Notes: a model not told the origin generated them from the sequence alone. 64,000 bases of DNA from Pogona vitticeps (GCF_051106095.1 NC_135783.1:59181447-59245446); one strand, 5' to 3'; positions 35,760-48,943 are shown, counted from the first letter of the stretch. Translations and numbers: made by a program.

Positions 35760-36548
35760 ATTTGGTTGAAGTAGAACTGCAAATTAGTGGAAGAAATATC
35801 AATAATTAAGTTCACGTTAGCGAGACTTAATGTTTTACCCTCTAAGCTCATGGAGAGAAGATTTCAACATATACACATCTCTGATTGCCTGTGTCCATAT
35901 AATGATGGCCAAGTGGAAACTGTAGGTTATATCATACTGTACTGTAGTTTCTATAGAGATCTACGTGCCAACCTCCTGAGCCCAATCATTCTCAGATATC
36001 CAGGGAGACCTGATGAATTTTACATCAAACTACTTCTTACCGATCAAGACTCCCTTATTACATGCTCTGCTACAAAAATTTGTGCAGCCGCAATGATACA
36101 GCGCTCCCTTATAGTCTCCTGTGTTCACAGGTTGACTGGTTTTAGCATGAGGGTGGTTTATTGTCGAGTGTAAAGAAATGTTCTGGTCCCAGCCAAAGGG
36201 AAGAAATATTTACAGATTTTTACAAATATGTAGGAAGGACTCCCTGTAACCCAAAGACCCTGTCCAAACACGATCCAATGATTCAAAGGATAGCTATAAA
36301 AATGCTGCAATTGATTCTCCCCATATTTTACAACCAGTACACAAGTATTTGTTGCACACTTTTTAAATTACATTTATATATTTTAACCATATAATATGTT
36401 TTATGAAGTGGCTGTACACTTTTTAAATTGCATATTTTATATTTTAACCACATATGTTTTATGAACTGATTGTACATTTTTAAACTGCATTTTGTATATT
36501 TTAGCCATAAATATGTTTTATGAGCTGGTCACCCGACCCTAATAAATA
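35760..36548 (+). mobile_element. Non-LTR retrotransposon 3' end with tandem-repeat 3' UTR
   Basis: An open frame at 35787-36170 includes FTLARLNVLPSKLMERRF, then CPYNDGQVETVGYIILYCSF and KICAAAMIQRS. The C-P-x...H/I...C pattern is a zinc-binding end of a LINE ORF2. The following 3' UTR has three about 65-70-bp units (36343-36540), each with CACTTTTTAAAT/AACTGCAT and ATATGTTTTATGA. It ends CCTAATAAATAAATTC. Family not assigned. Confidence 0.65.
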
Positions 36549-36953
36549 AATTCAATTAAGTTACACAGGTGATACCATGTTACTGGCAGAAAAAAGCAAC
36601 TGAGTTACTGAGGGAGAAGGAAGAAACTACAAAATCAAGTTTACAGCTAAGGAGAAAAAAGTAGCATCTATACTTTCGTTTCTGAAAGTTGTAAACTGAA
36701 AGAAAAACTTCTCTAACATCTATTACTGTTTTTTTCATAGTTCAGCTTCTCGGCATAACCGTGCCTCTGTATTTAAACACAGAGGCACTTTAATGTAATT
36801 ATTTAATTATATTAAAGCAGTCATATATATGTAAATAGGTGAGTTTTAATATTTAACAAAGTCTCTCTCTCTCTCTCGTCAGGTTATTTCAGAGAAAAGG
36901 CAAGCCAACATGGTTGCCTGGCAGAACAATTTTCTATTCAGAATGTTCTAGAA

Positions 36954-37091
36954 CAGTGGTTCCTAATCTTGGGTAAACCAGGTGTTCTTGTACTGCAACT
37001 CCCAGAAACCTGGGCCAGCACAGCTGGTGGTGAAGGCTTCTAGGAATTGCAGTCCAAGAATACCTGGTTTACCAAAGGGTGGGAACCACTG
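36954..37091. mobile_element. hAT MITE (136-bp family), copy 3, old
   Basis: CAGTGGTTCCTAATCTTGGG to GGGTGGGAACCACTG. The flanking 8-mers match at only 4 of 8 positions, so it is older than the other copies. Confidence 0.8.
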
Positions 37092-37131
37092 CCATAGACA
37101 ATCAGCTTAAGCCCATGTTACACTAGCCTAG

Positions 37132-37352
37132 GATACCCATTGTGGTGTGGTGGATAGAGCAAAGAACTAGGGTTCTGGAAAACAGGGTTTGAATCTCCAG
37201 TGGATCATGGAAACTCACTGGAATTGTGGAACTGATAAAGCCACTCCTTAAATATCCCACTTACCTTGTGAATTGGTGATTTTTCACTTACCTTGAAAGC
37301 CCTATTAGGGTTGCTATAAGTTGACTCTGACTTGAGGACACATGACAACAAC
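37132..37352 (+). mobile_element. Sauria-type SINE, complete
   Basis: Head GGTGTGGTGGATAGAGCAAA and ACAGGGTTTGAATCTCCAGT (B box), body GATAAAGCCACTCCTTAAAT, tail CTGACTTGAGGACACATGAC plus AACAAC. A CTTACCTTG block is duplicated inside. Confidence 0.88.
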
Positions 37353-39758
37353 GCTCTCCTAATTATAGGGATAGGATGTTTATACGTGACTTTGTTTATT
37401 TATGTTTTGTCTGTTACACTTGACGATTTCATTAGTCACAAGACCAATATGAAGTTCCATAGCCTTTGCTAGATTAGAGGAAGTTTGCTGATTAAGAAAA
37501 CAAGAAACATCTATTTTTTTTCTTTTTCCTTAGAAAAATAAATGATTTTTGCTGTGGCTCTACTCAGTTAACATTGATATTTGCATGACAAGAAAACATA
37601 ATAGGAAAAACAGTTTACTTTCGTGTCTTTAGAAAAATGAATGGGACTGTATCAGTTTGTTAATTACTCTGCAGTGACCTCTAATGGATATTCAGTATAT
37701 TGCTACTTAGAAGGTTACTTTTTTTGGTGACAACTCAAAGCCATCTTTTTCAAGGTTACATCTACTTGCCCTAAAGTAATCTCTAACAGCCAAAGCATTG
37801 ATGTTCAAAACTCCATGTTATGATCACATTTCACATTTCCAGAGCTGCAATTCTTTAAGCATTTCAACATTTTTAAGCAGTTCAGTGTTTGTTCCCTATA
37901 AATTACCAATGCCTGGTCTAGTCTAGCAGTGGCCTGTGAATTACATCTTGTCCTTTGGGGCAGAGGGTAGTTCCCCCCCCCCCGAGCCTGGAAGTTGAAG
38001 GGAACACAATATAGAATCACTGATGGAAAATATCTTGAAGCCTCTTTCCCAAGTAAATAGACCTCTGTTTTCAGTCAGGTCATAGCATTCTAAAGCAGGG
38101 CAGCTGTGACCTTCCCACAGTTTTTAAACTACACCCCCAAAATCTTGCATCACTAGTTGTAGTCATTAGGGTTGATGGGGTTTATAAGCAAATTGTATCT
38201 GGACAGTCACAGTTGCTTACCCTTCTGTTCAATGGTCAGTTCCAGTCATTCTAGAGAGTACAAAAGTTCTCATGTCATTTGTGAATTAATTTTCTCATCT
38301 CCCAAGAAGCAAAATGTATAGCAAAGTCGATGGAATATTCAGAACTTGAGGTACGGGAAGTGTCCTTGCTCTCCTAGTTAAACTATATTGTACTTATCTG
38401 GAACTACTAGTTGTGCAGCAATCTCAGTTGTCCAGCTTGCTTCCTCCTAGGGAGTGGGTGTGCTATTATGGGGTTTTCTTCAAGTAAGTAACTGGGGTGG
38501 GCTGACTGTCATTGGGCACAATGAGATAACTGTTTTAGATGAAGGATCTTAGGTCAGCAGCATCAGCTCCGTGGTCACTCTCCTCTGTTGGAGAAGACAG
38601 CTCCGTTTACTGCCCCCAAGCCAGCCTGCTGCACTCAGATGCAGTGGAAGATCATATCACTTTGCCACTGTTGAAGTAGAAATAACTGTCAGTCTAGTTT
38701 GCTTCAACAGGTGATTAGGTATTCTATTTTCTCTTTTGCCTGAGATAGCAGAGCATCTTAGACCGGAAATGGACAGGATGGCCTTTTGGCCCAGTTGGAA
38801 ACCAGAGTGACCAGTGCCTAATTTGTCAAGTAACAAAGAACTGAAATTTTGGTGTACAGATGAGCAGTACTAGATAGAAAGCAAGCTATAGCTTCCAAAC
38901 AATTATATATTCTTCTGACAACAGAATAAGAAGGGATGGCTCATGTTTCCATGGGAACTGTCAGGGTACTGAGAACACTTAAGTAAGGGCTCAACTTGGA
39001 TGTTTGCATTTCTCAAAGGCCTCCAATAGAGGCTCCAAGCAGGCCTATGGTAGTACATTTGAACTCCCATGGCATACTTCTGTATGATTATGTCGATACC
39101 CGAAGGTGGTATCTTTATTTGTTCAAGGTTCCACTATGTTCCTTGCCTGTATAATTTTCTGTCTTGTGGAAAAAGATGGCCACGCAACTCTCATGAAAAC
39201 CCCTTGCCACAAGAGAGAGAAAGAGCATGGGGGTCTATCTTTTGCTTTGTCTAAAATTTGCTCAAGGATACTCAGTTGCATATGCTGCATAATATTGTTA
39301 CATATCTGTTTCTGGTCAACAGCATTTTGAAAAACATTCATCCTTACCAGTTCTGCATAGAAGTAGATCATGGAGTGGGCGGAAGGGACACCTTACACCA
39401 ACATTTCAGGAACGGGAGAGTCCCCATTCCTGCTCTGGGCATAAACTGAACTTTTACAGAGTTTTTTTTCCCAATATTCTTTAATCAGAACCATATCTTT
39501 GCTGATTCTTCAAAACTGCTAAGAATCAGGAACTAGCAAGAAGTCTGTCAGAATTAGAACTGAAGCATTGTCTTTCAGGGGTTATACTTGCCCAGAATCA
39601 GTTATCCTATATTGTATGTTATGACACAAATATTTTTTAGAGAGGATCATAACACCTCTTATAGTACATAAAATGATCAAACAGACCAAATGGATTAAAA
39701 ATTCAGAATTGTCTAGTCTATATACATACAGTACACTGAACCAGGTTAGACATTTAAG
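37353..39758. other. Intergenic, COA6 to SLC35F3, no clear feature
   Basis: About 2.4 kb with no gene. A diverged hAT-like fold-back remnant near 38115-38215. Nothing else recognised. Confidence 0.5.
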
Positions 39759-40179
39759 TGTCAGCATTCAGTAGAAGAGGCACCAGGACCCAGTCTAGAG
39801 CAAGACCACAGGAACAAGGTAGAACCAGCCCCACAGCCCAAGCAGAGACCAACCAGCTGGGGTTTTGAGTCCCAACAGCAGCCAGGTGGAAGGATGATGC
39901 AAATCGTGGCTGGGGATGCAGGACAGGCAAGGCAGAAATCAACAGGCAAAGGCAGGAACAAGAACAACACAGCCAGAGACCTTCATTGCTGAGGCAAACG
40001 TCTGTGGGGAAGGCCTGTTCTTATATAGTCCAGTCCTTAGCTTCCCCAGGTGGCACTCCTGAAGAGCTGATCAACAGCTGCAGGGACTTACAATCCTTAG
40101 AGCAGTTCTTCCCAGAGAGATGGGAACGATCCTGCCTGCACTAAGATTGCTGGGTTCCAGCAAGGCCCCAGTCCTGACA
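39759..40179 (-). mobile_element. Solo LTR fossil (LTR retrotransposon, family uncertain)
   Basis: 421 bp bounded by TGTCAG and CTGACA. Flanking 5-mers TTAAG and CTAAG agree at four of five positions. Read on the minus strand there is a TATATAAG box in the middle, as in an LTR promoter. No internal region or second LTR is seen nearby, so it is a recombined solo LTR, fairly old. Gypsy-like is a guess. Confidence 0.6.
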
Positions 40180-40856
40180 CTAAGAGGGTGACTGCATTGG
40201 CATTTGTCTTGCTGTTTGGTCCACTGTGGAGGCTAACCAGCTTGCTTCTTTTGCCAGTAGCCAGTATTTTTTATTATACTTATTTGTCAGCATTGCTGGT
40301 TCTGTTAAAAATAATATAATTATCTTTTAATTTGTTTTTAATTATACCTATATTTCATATAAATCCATAGTTTTAAATTGTGCAGCATTCTGATGTGAAT
40401 AAAGAGAGTGTTGTGGTTTTTTGGGGTGTACCGAAAAGTAAAGCTCAAAAATTAGGTGTCAGTTCCTAGAAATTTGCAAGTGAGATGACATGTGTCCAAA
40501 ATTACTAATTCTGGAATTTTAGGAAGCAAATTAGGAACTATTGCCAATTGTTTTTGATGAGAGTGCTTGTAAGATTTTCTGCCTTTTATGCCACAGCAAA
40601 TCAGCTGGTTTTGAGAAAGATGAATTCTGACATGGTGAGAGCACCGTTTGCTGGCCTGCCTCACACAGCAAAATGTTGTGAGTTCATTCTGTTTCAGGTG
40701 TTATTAAGAGACACTGGGTTTTTAAAAAGATTTTTTGGCGAACAGGTAGATTTTGGAAGATGGGAGATGAGTAAATCTTGTGCCTATCTTGGAAAGCTAT
40801 GTACTGGTTGGCTTGAGGGTTACAATGGATAAAATTTTAGAACAGATTATTACAAG
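40180..40856. other. Intergenic, mostly unrecognised
   Basis: 40296-40410 is the partner of the A+T-rich repeat at 27891-28010. Confidence 0.5.
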
Positions 40857-41430
40857 ACTGGAGGCATCCTTCAATCTCAAGAGACTATGGTAACGTGCTC
40901 TGTATGGAGGACTTGGAACAGTGCCTATTGTGGCTGAGGAGGCCAATTCGAGAGTGACAATCTCTTCCACACTGAAGATAAATCCAGTCTGACCCCTGTC
41001 CAGCTCCCTGCTTTTGCTGCTTTTGTGACTTCCTCTTCACCTCAGCCTGCTGGATAAGGGTCTCTTCAAATTGGGAGAGGCCGTGATGCAATGCCTGCCT
41101 CCAGATTGAACGCTCAGATGTCAGGGTTTCCCATCTGTTGAGGTCCATTCCCAAGGCCTTCAGATCCTGCTTGCTGATATCCTTGTATCGCAGCTGTGGT
41201 CTCCCTCTGAGGCGATTTCCCTGCACTAACTCTCCATACAGGAGATCTTTTGAAATCTGACCATCAGCCATTCTCACAACATGCCCAAGCCAATGTAGAC
41301 GTCACTGTTTCAGTAATGTATACATGGTAAAAATTCCAGCTCGATCTAGGACTACTCTATTTGAAACTTTGTCCTGCCAGGTGATACCAAAAATGCGTTG
41401 GAGACAACGCTCATGGAGGATGCATTGAAT
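40857..41430 (-). mobile_element. Non-LTR retrotransposon C-terminus with zinc-finger motif
   Basis: The minus-strand open frame reads RMADGQISKDLLYGELVQGN, then QLRYKDISKQDLKALGMDLN and LQCGRDCHSRIGLLSHNRHC. Same element as at 30590 but longer. Upstream sequence also matches LINE RT-tail style (TLLKQ...LHWLGHV-like). Confidence 0.75.
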
Positions 41431-41499
41431 AAATCAAAGGTGTAAAGACAGAATATGTGAATCCTAACTTGGCGTAAGTTTATAGAAAGATGAATCACG

Positions 41500-42015
41500 A
41501 TGTCTCAGTTAACTTGCAATTTGAATGTGAGCCAGAGGTGTAATGTGGCTCCTACAAACAGGAATATAATCTTTGGCTGCATTAACAGAAGCATAATATT
41601 CAGATTAGGAACAATAATAGTTCTTTCTCTATTCTGTCCTGGCCAGGAAGTATCTTCAGTACTATGCCAAGTTTGGGGCATAAAACTTTTAAGAAGAAAC
41701 ATTCAAAGGAGGTTGGCCAGGATAGTAAAGGGCCTGGAAAATAAAACTTATGAATTTAAAACAGTTGCCTATGTTTAACCTGAAAAAATAAGGGAAAGCA
41801 TGACAGCTATCTGCAAATATATCTTATCATATGAAGCATGATTTTTGCTGCTCTACAGGGCAGAACTAGATCACTGTGTGGAAATTTGAAAGAAATATTT
41901 TTTTAAATTAAACATCAAGATAATCTTTCTTAAGGATAAAAGGTGCTGTACAGTGAAGCAAACTCCCTTGGGAGATTGTAGGATCTCCTTTGCTGGGGGT
42001 ATTTTCATGGACAAT
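41500..42015 (+). mobile_element. CR1/L3-type LINE, 3' part
   Basis: Decayed. GGCTGCATTAACAGAAGCAT, CAAAGGAGGTTGGCCAGGAT and GGGCCTGGAAAATAAAACTT correspond to the CR1 segment GCINRS...RRLARIVKGLEN. This is followed by gapped C-terminal sequence. Confidence 0.7.
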
Positions 42016-43229
42016 GGGTGGAATCCCTCAAATATGTTACAGTTGCACCTATCACTGTAGGTTCTGCACTAAAGATATATAATTGTATGAAAACATACAG
42101 AATTTTATTTGAGACCTTTATAATCATACCTTTCTTTTTACCTTTATTGTTGAAACTTAATAAAAAATTTACAAGCAAAAAAATTGTTGTCCTTTCCCCC
42201 AGAACAGTGATGTTCTAACACAAAATCTATTCATTTTGATTTGACTGAGGAAATCTATAAAAATAAGAATACTCAGCATTCAAAACCCGATGAGTGACTT
42301 CGTGCTTCATTCCTCCCCACTGAGATCAATGGACATGACATTGGTTAATTTTTGCTGGCTTATATTCAGTCCATGCAGCAGCTTGTAAACTCCTTCATAA
42401 GTCCCAATGGATTGTAAAAATCCATAAAGAATAAAATTGATAATGCTTGTCTCGTTAAGAACTTTCTGAGTGAACCCCCCCCATGAAAACCAATTTGTGA
42501 GAATGGATGAAAAGTGAATTTCATTCACTTCACAAAAATTGTCATCCTAATATTCTGTAAAACCTCTAAGTGGAAAACCAAGGTCATTCATATTCATCCA
42601 CAATTAGATGTTTTAATGAAGGATTTATTTCTTTTTTTAAAAAAGAATTGGTATTTTTTTCCATTTGGCTACAAAAGGAAAGGGTGAGTCTTGCCAAGAT
42701 GAAAACATGTTTCTTGATCATCAGTCTTTGCAGTGATCTGCTTGTGGTGTTTCGGAACCTCTACAAAGTTGTTGGACACAGACTGTGGTACAGCTCACCT
42801 GTGCCTAAATTAATGTAAACGAGGTGCATTAGAAGTGACCCAAAGGAGCTGTACATAGAACATTGAACTAGTTGAACTCAAACCTTTACCTTTACCAAAT
42901 GCTGAAAGAGAGCCACTTATTGAAAAAAGCTTGAACTTCCCTAGAGGCAAAGGCTAAAACAGGTAAGTGGGGGAAGAATCATTTAAGTAAATGCACAGCT
43001 GGCATTTTACAGTTGGCCATTAACTTCCCCCCTCCCAGGCAAGATTGGAGTACTTCCCTGCTTTCCTAAACCCATCACACAGCGACCTATGTATAACTGA
43101 TTGTAACACAAGTTGTACTCCTATGATTTCCTATGCAGAGATGAATGTCAACTCTTTATCTCTGTCCAAACAGCCCTAATGAAATGTATTATTTTAACAT
43201 GGAATTTGGATTTCCCCCCCCCTTGGATG
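42016..43229. other. Intergenic, no recognised feature
   Basis: No gene or named repeat identified. Confidence 0.5.
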
Positions 43230-43756
43230 GAGGCTCATAACATTGTACAGGAGGCAGCAACAAAAACCATCCCAAAGAAAAGGAAATGCAAGAAAGCAAA
43301 GTGGCTGTCCAACGAGGCCTTACAAATAAGCAGAGAAGGGAAACAAAATGCAAGGGAGATAGGGAAAGTTACAGAAAATGGAATGCAGACTTCCAAGAAA
43401 TAGTAAGGAGAGACAAGAGGGCCTTCTTAAATGAACAGTGCAAAGAAATAGAGGAAAATAATAGAAAGGGAAAAACCAGAGATCTGTTCAAGAAAACTGG
43501 AGATATTAAAAGAACATTTTGTGCAAAGATGGACATGATAAAGGAGGAAAATGGTAGGAACCTCACAGAAGCAGAAGACATCAAGAAGAGGTGGCAAAAA
43601 TACAAAGAGGAATTATACCAGAAAAATCTGGATGTCCCGGACAGCCCAGATAGTGTGGTTGCTGACCTTGAGCCAGACATCCTGGAGAGTGAAGTCAAGT
43701 GGGCCTTAGAAAGCATGGCTAGCAAGGCCAGTGAAGGTGATGGCATTCCAGTCAAA
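43230..43756 (+). mobile_element. BovB LINE, RT N-terminal region (part of 3' half)
   Basis: Frames give AHNIVQEAATKTIPKKRKCK, then KAKWLSNEALQIS, LTEAEDIKKRWQKYKEELYQ and LESEVKWALESMASKASEGD. It stops at GIPVK, where an antisense L2 has inserted. Confidence 0.92.
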
Positions 43757-43936
<180 letters not shown>

Positions 43937-44035
43937 CTTATATGCTGCCCACACTACCCAAAGGTCTCTGGGTGGCTTATAACATTTAAAATGCAATAAA
44001 GTCAAAACAATTAAAATGCAATTACAATTTAAAAT
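43937..44035 (-). mobile_element. L2-like LINE 3' end inserted in BovB
   Basis: On the minus strand: ATGTTATAAGCCACCCAGAG, ACCTTTGGGTAGTGTGGGCA and GCATATAAGATAAATAAATA, then TAGA units. This is an L2/CR1-type 3' terminus inserted antisense between BovB codons GIPV and LKDDAVKVLH. Confidence 0.85.
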
Positions 44036-45433
44036 CTTAAAAGATGACGCTGTTAAGGTGCTACACCCAATATGCCAGCAAGTTTGGAAAACTCAACAGT
44101 GACCAGAGGATTGGAAAAGATCAGTCTACATCCCAATCCCAAAGAACATCAGTGCCAAAGAATGCTCCAACCACCGTACAATTGCACTCATTTCACATGC
44201 TAGCAAGGTTATGCTCAAAATCCTCCAAGGTAGGCTTCAGCAGTATGTGGACCGAGAACCCCCAGAAGTACAAGCTGGATTCCGAAGGGGCAGAGGAACT
44301 AGAGACCAAATTGCTAATATGCCCTGGATTATGGAGAAAGCCAGAGTTCCAGAAAAATATCTACTTCTGCTTCATTGACTACGCAAAAGCCTTTGACTGT
44401 GTGGACCACAGCAAACTATGGGAAGTCCTTAAAGAAATGGGAGTGCCTGACGACTTTATCTATCTCCCAAGAAATCTATATGTGGGACAGGAAGCAAGAG
44501 TTAGAACTGAATATGGAACAACTGATTGGTTCAAAATTGGGAAAGGAGTACGACAAGGCTGTATATAGTCTCCCTGCTTATTTAACTTATATGCAGAATA
44601 TATCATGCAAAAGGCAGGACCGGAGGAATCCCAAAATGGAATTAAGATTGCCGGAAGAAATATCAGCAACCTCAGATATGCACATGATGCCACTCTGATG
44701 GCAGAAAGTGAGGAGGAATTAAAGAACCTCTTAATGAGGGTGAAAGAGGAGAGGAAAAAAATGGCCTGAAGCTCAACATCAAAAAAAACCCTATGATCAT
44801 GGTCACTGGTCCCATCACCTCCTGGCAAATAGAAGGGAAAGATATGGAGGCAGGGACAGATTTTACCTTTTTGGGCTCCATGATCACTGCAGATGGTGAC
44901 AGCAGCCACAAAATTAAAAGATGCCTGCTTCTTGGGAGGAAAGTGATGACAAACCTATACAGCATCTTAAAAAGCAGAGACATCACCTTGCCAACAAAGG
45001 TCAGCATAGTCAAAGCTATGTTTTTTCCAGTAGCGATGTATGGAAGTGAGAGCTGGACCACAAAGAAGGCTGACCGCAGAATAATTGATGCTTTTGAATT
45101 TTGGTGCTGGAGGAGACTCCCCTGAACTGGAAGGAGAACAAACCTATCCATTATGATGGAAATCAACCCCGAGTGCTCACTGGAAGGACAGATCCTGAAG
45201 CTGAGGCTCCAATACTTTGGCCATCTCATGAAAAGACTCCCTGGAAAAGACCCTGATGTTGTGAAAGTGTGAAGGCAAGAGGAGAAGGAGACAACAGAGG
45301 ATGAGATGGTTGGACAGTGTTACCGAAGCTACCAACATGAATTTGACCCAACTCCGGGAGGCAGTGGAAGACAGGCCTGGCATGCTCTGGTCCATGGTGT
45401 CACGAAGAGCTGGACACAACTTAACAACAACAA
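44036..45433 (+). mobile_element. BovB LINE, RT palm to 3' end (rest of 3' half)
   Basis: Shows NHRTIALISHASKVMLKILQ-like sequence, CFIDYAKAFDCVDHSKLWEV, IGKGVRQGCI, FTFLGSMITADGDSSHKIKR and ESWTTKKADRRIIDAFEFW, ending GACACAACTTAACAACAACA. The YADD region is altered to a Y-A-H-D-A-type reading. Stops and frameshifts throughout. Confidence 0.93.
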
Positions 45434-45436
45434 CAA

Positions 45437-46623
45437 TATCTAACTAGCCCAATGATTTTTCCTATGTTCTTCAGTTTAAGCTTGGGTTTTGCTATAAGAA
45501 GCTGAGGATCATAGCCACAATCAGCTCCAGGTCTTGTTTTTGCTGACTCTATAGAGCTTCTCCATCTTTGAGTGCAGAGAACATAATCAATCTGATGTCA
45601 GTACTGCCCATCTGGTGATGTCCATGTGTAGAGTCGCCTCTTGGTTGTTGGAAAAGAGTGTTTGTGATGACCAGCTTGTTTTCTTGACAAGACTCTATTA
45701 GCCTTTGCCCTGCTTCGTTTTGAACTCCAAGGCCAAACTTACCTGTTGTTCCTTTTATCTCTTGACTCCCTATTTTAGCATTCCAATCTCCTATAATGAG
45801 AAGAACATCTTTCTTTGGTGTCATTTCTAGAAGGTGTTGTATGTCTTCATAGATTTGGTCAGTTTCAGCCTCTTCGGCATTGGTGTTTGGTGCATAAATT
45901 TGATTATCCTGTTGAAACATCTGCCTTGGATTCGTATTGAAATCATTCTATCATTTTTAAGATTGTATTCCAGTACAGCTTTCCCCATTCTTTTACAATG
46001 AGGACTACTCCATTTCTTCTATGGGATTCTTGCTTACAATAGTAGATATAATTGTCTGAGTTGAATTCACCCATTCCCATCCATTTTAGTTCAATGTCAG
46101 GCTGTCAATGTTTACAAGTATTCTTGCCATCTCTTGTTTGACCATAGCCAGCTTACCAAGGTTCATAGATCTTACATTCCAGGCTGCTATGCAGTATTTT
46201 TCTTTGCAGCATTGGACTTTCCATTCACTTCCAGGCACATCCGCAGCTGAGCATCCTTTCGGCTTTGGCCCAACCTCTTCATTAGCTCTGGAGCTACTTG
46301 TCCTCTGCTCTTCCTCAGTAGCACGTTGGATGCCTTCCAACCTGAGGGGCTCTTCTTCCAATGTCATATTTTTAGCCTTTTTTTTCTGCCCATGGAGTTT
46401 TCTTGGCAAAAAAACTGGAGTGATATTTCCATTTCCTACTCCAGGTGGATTACGTTTAGTCAGAACTCTCCACTATGACCTGTCCGCCTTGGGTGTCCCT
46501 GCATGGCATAGCCCATAGCTTCTCGGAATTACTCAAGCCCCTTCACCATGACAAAGCAGCAATCCATGAAAGGGCAGCAATCCATGAAGGGGATTTGCTG
46601 TAGAAACTCCCAAATCAGTACTA
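45437..46623 (-). mobile_element. BovB LINE, 5' UTR and endonuclease domain (5' half, inverted)
   Basis: Minus-strand frames give CIAAWNVRSMNLGKLAMVKQ, APNTNAEEAETDQIYEDIQH and LIIGDWNAKIGSQEIKG, then FGLGVQNEAGQRLIESCQEN: the AP-endonuclease with its GDWNA motif. A 5' leader similar to the bovine BovB start (ATGCAGGGACACCCAAGGCG) lies at about 46505-46480. It ends at KNIGKIIGLVRY, just where the plus-strand half begins in the protein. Confidence 0.92.
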
Positions 46624-46840
46624 AGTATCTCTAAGCAATCTTGCATCCATGCAAGAATGGTAATATGGCATGGAACTTGTAGGACTGATGTTTAATATAC
46701 TAGAAACCCTCAAATGACTACTAAGTACTCTCTAAGCACAGTAAATACATATATACATATGTATTTTCTGAACTGTTCTTTAGCCTTTTCTGAAGTCTAA
46801 GCTTACTTGCAATATGGGTCAATTACCTTTTTGTCTACAC

Positions 46841-46976
46841 CAGTGGTCCCCAACCTTGGGCCTCCAGATGTTTTTGGACTACAACTCCCAGAAGTCTTTA
46901 CCACCACCTCTGCTGGTCAGGATTTCTTGGAGTTGAAGTCCAAGAACATCTGGAGGTTCAAGGTTGGGGACCACAG
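46841..46976. mobile_element. hAT MITE (136-bp family), copy 4
   Basis: CAGTGGTCCCCAACCTTGGG to AAGGTTGGGGACCACAG. Target duplication GTCTACAC/GTCTAGAC (7 of 8) at 46833-46840 and 46977-46984. Confidence 0.9.
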
Positions 46977-47333
46977 GTCTAGACAGTATCATCATTTTAG
47001 GTATCTGTCTGATCTCACCACTTTCCTTTCAGTTAAGAGGGGAACATTTAATTGCCAAAGCTTTTTTGCCCATTATGGTCAGAATCCTATTGCCTAAACA
47101 CACATCACATAAGCATCATCCCAAATGATATAGTGCTGAATGGACAGCACAAGCAATGTCAGTGTAGGTGTGACCCTGTGGAAAAAGTCTTTGTGAAGGT
47201 TCCAGTACAAGGGCCCTTTTCCCGTATCTCTTATATTGTCACTTTGGTCAAACAAAATGTTTCTTAGTAAAAATAACACTCAGAATGCAGGAAGCAAAGC
47301 AAACTCTTGATTTGATATGAACTTTCAGTCGTT

Positions 47334-48943
47334 TTTATTAATTTTGTCAAGCAGATAACTGAATCTGAAATTGATTCAATAAAAAGTTGAGAAGTGAATG
47401 CCACCCCCATTTGACATAAAAAATGCCATGGAGACAGCACGTATCATTGGGTTATGGCAAATTTCAAAATAACGTTTTTCATTTTGTATGCAGCAATGTA
47501 AACTTCAAAAATAGTAAACTATAACCTTTGCTTGCTTCTCTGTACATATTACATGGTCTATCACAGATAGAAATTTAATGGCAAACCAAAATTGGATAAG
47601 TAAACAGCTTGGTGCTTAACAAGTTTTGTAAAAAGTGTTAGCTTTGATGTAAATATCTTGCATGTTTTTTTTTTTAAAAAACAACTCTCATAGCAATGAA
47701 ATAAAAGCAAGTGACTATTCATCTCATAGTCCCCTGTATTCTCCCTGGTATACACATCATAAGTTCTGTTCCACTGTAAGTAGCTGATTGTTTCATTATT
47801 AGTTTTTCAGCAAGGTTCTTATACACAGGATTTGACAGAAAGAAAGGTCAGGAGCAGAGTCTCCAAGACCCACGTACAGGGGGAAAAATCCATCTGTAGC
47901 AAAAGACTTTGTAGTCCCCGAATTCTGTTCTGCACTCCCGTTAATCAGTGGCTTGAATCAGGCACTCATTGATTTCTTTGGGAGTTTCAAAAACACTGCA
48001 TCTGCAGAAGAGACTCCTCAAGTCATACGACCAACACAGGCAACTTGCAGTGTGACCTACTTCTACACAGACAGTGGACTAGAATTCTGTAGAAGGCACT
48101 ATATTGTTCCCTTGCATGAGATTAAGCATGAGGTGCAGTTATGCACAGTAAAGGATCTGACACGCAAATCCCTTGAGAACTGTCCCTGGTGAAAGTCTGC
48201 TAAGATGGATAGAAGGTGTACAAGGTAGCCATATAGGAAGGAGGCTCCCATACTCTTGCACAGCTGCCGTTCATTTCAGTGGAGCTTTCACACAAAAAAT
48301 TCCTGTCTGGTGGCGCCCCAGTAGTCTTAATTGCTCCCCCCCTCATGCTTTAGTGCAAAATGTAAAGAAGTACAGTATTCTTAATTTTATTATGGAACCA
48401 AGTGCACTTAATCTGCACCATGCAATCTCCCTCCCATCCAATTTCTCACCCTTGTGAAATATTTTCTTTTGGTTTATTTGAAAATGTTTAGCATATAGCT
48501 CTGGTAAAAAATAAGCTTACAATAGCATAGCATCTCTCTATTTCTCTTCTCTGTTTTTCTCTATTTATATATATAGATATATTATATATATATTTGTAAA
48601 TCACAGTGTGCGATGTGTCATTCAGTACCTAATATTCAAAATATATGCCCTGCTTCTGATGATGACTGATCATTAAAACAATATATGCAAAGATTAGTCA
48701 TTTATACATTACATTCATTTAAAAAGAGTTTCATTTTTGCCTTTCGTCAAAGAAATTCTCTCAAGTGAAAGATCTGATGTGAAATAGTGCAGGCAATTTG
48801 GACATGCTGATTCTTGATGCCTCTGAGACTGTTATTATCAAAACTGTACATCTATGTACACTGCATTGAACATATGTGCTTTGAAAGAAAACATCTGTGA
48901 ATTACAGCATACAATGTTAAGAGTTTCCATTAAAAAAATAATA
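47334..48943 (-). other. SLC35F3: SLC35F3 3' UTR (long, limits inferred)
   Basis: About 1.6 kb of A+T-rich DNA free of transposons between the stop codon and a minus-strand AATAAA at 47334-47339. Other AATAAA copies at 48386-48391 and near 48473 could give shorter ends. The absence of repeats supports constraint. Confidence 0.55.
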
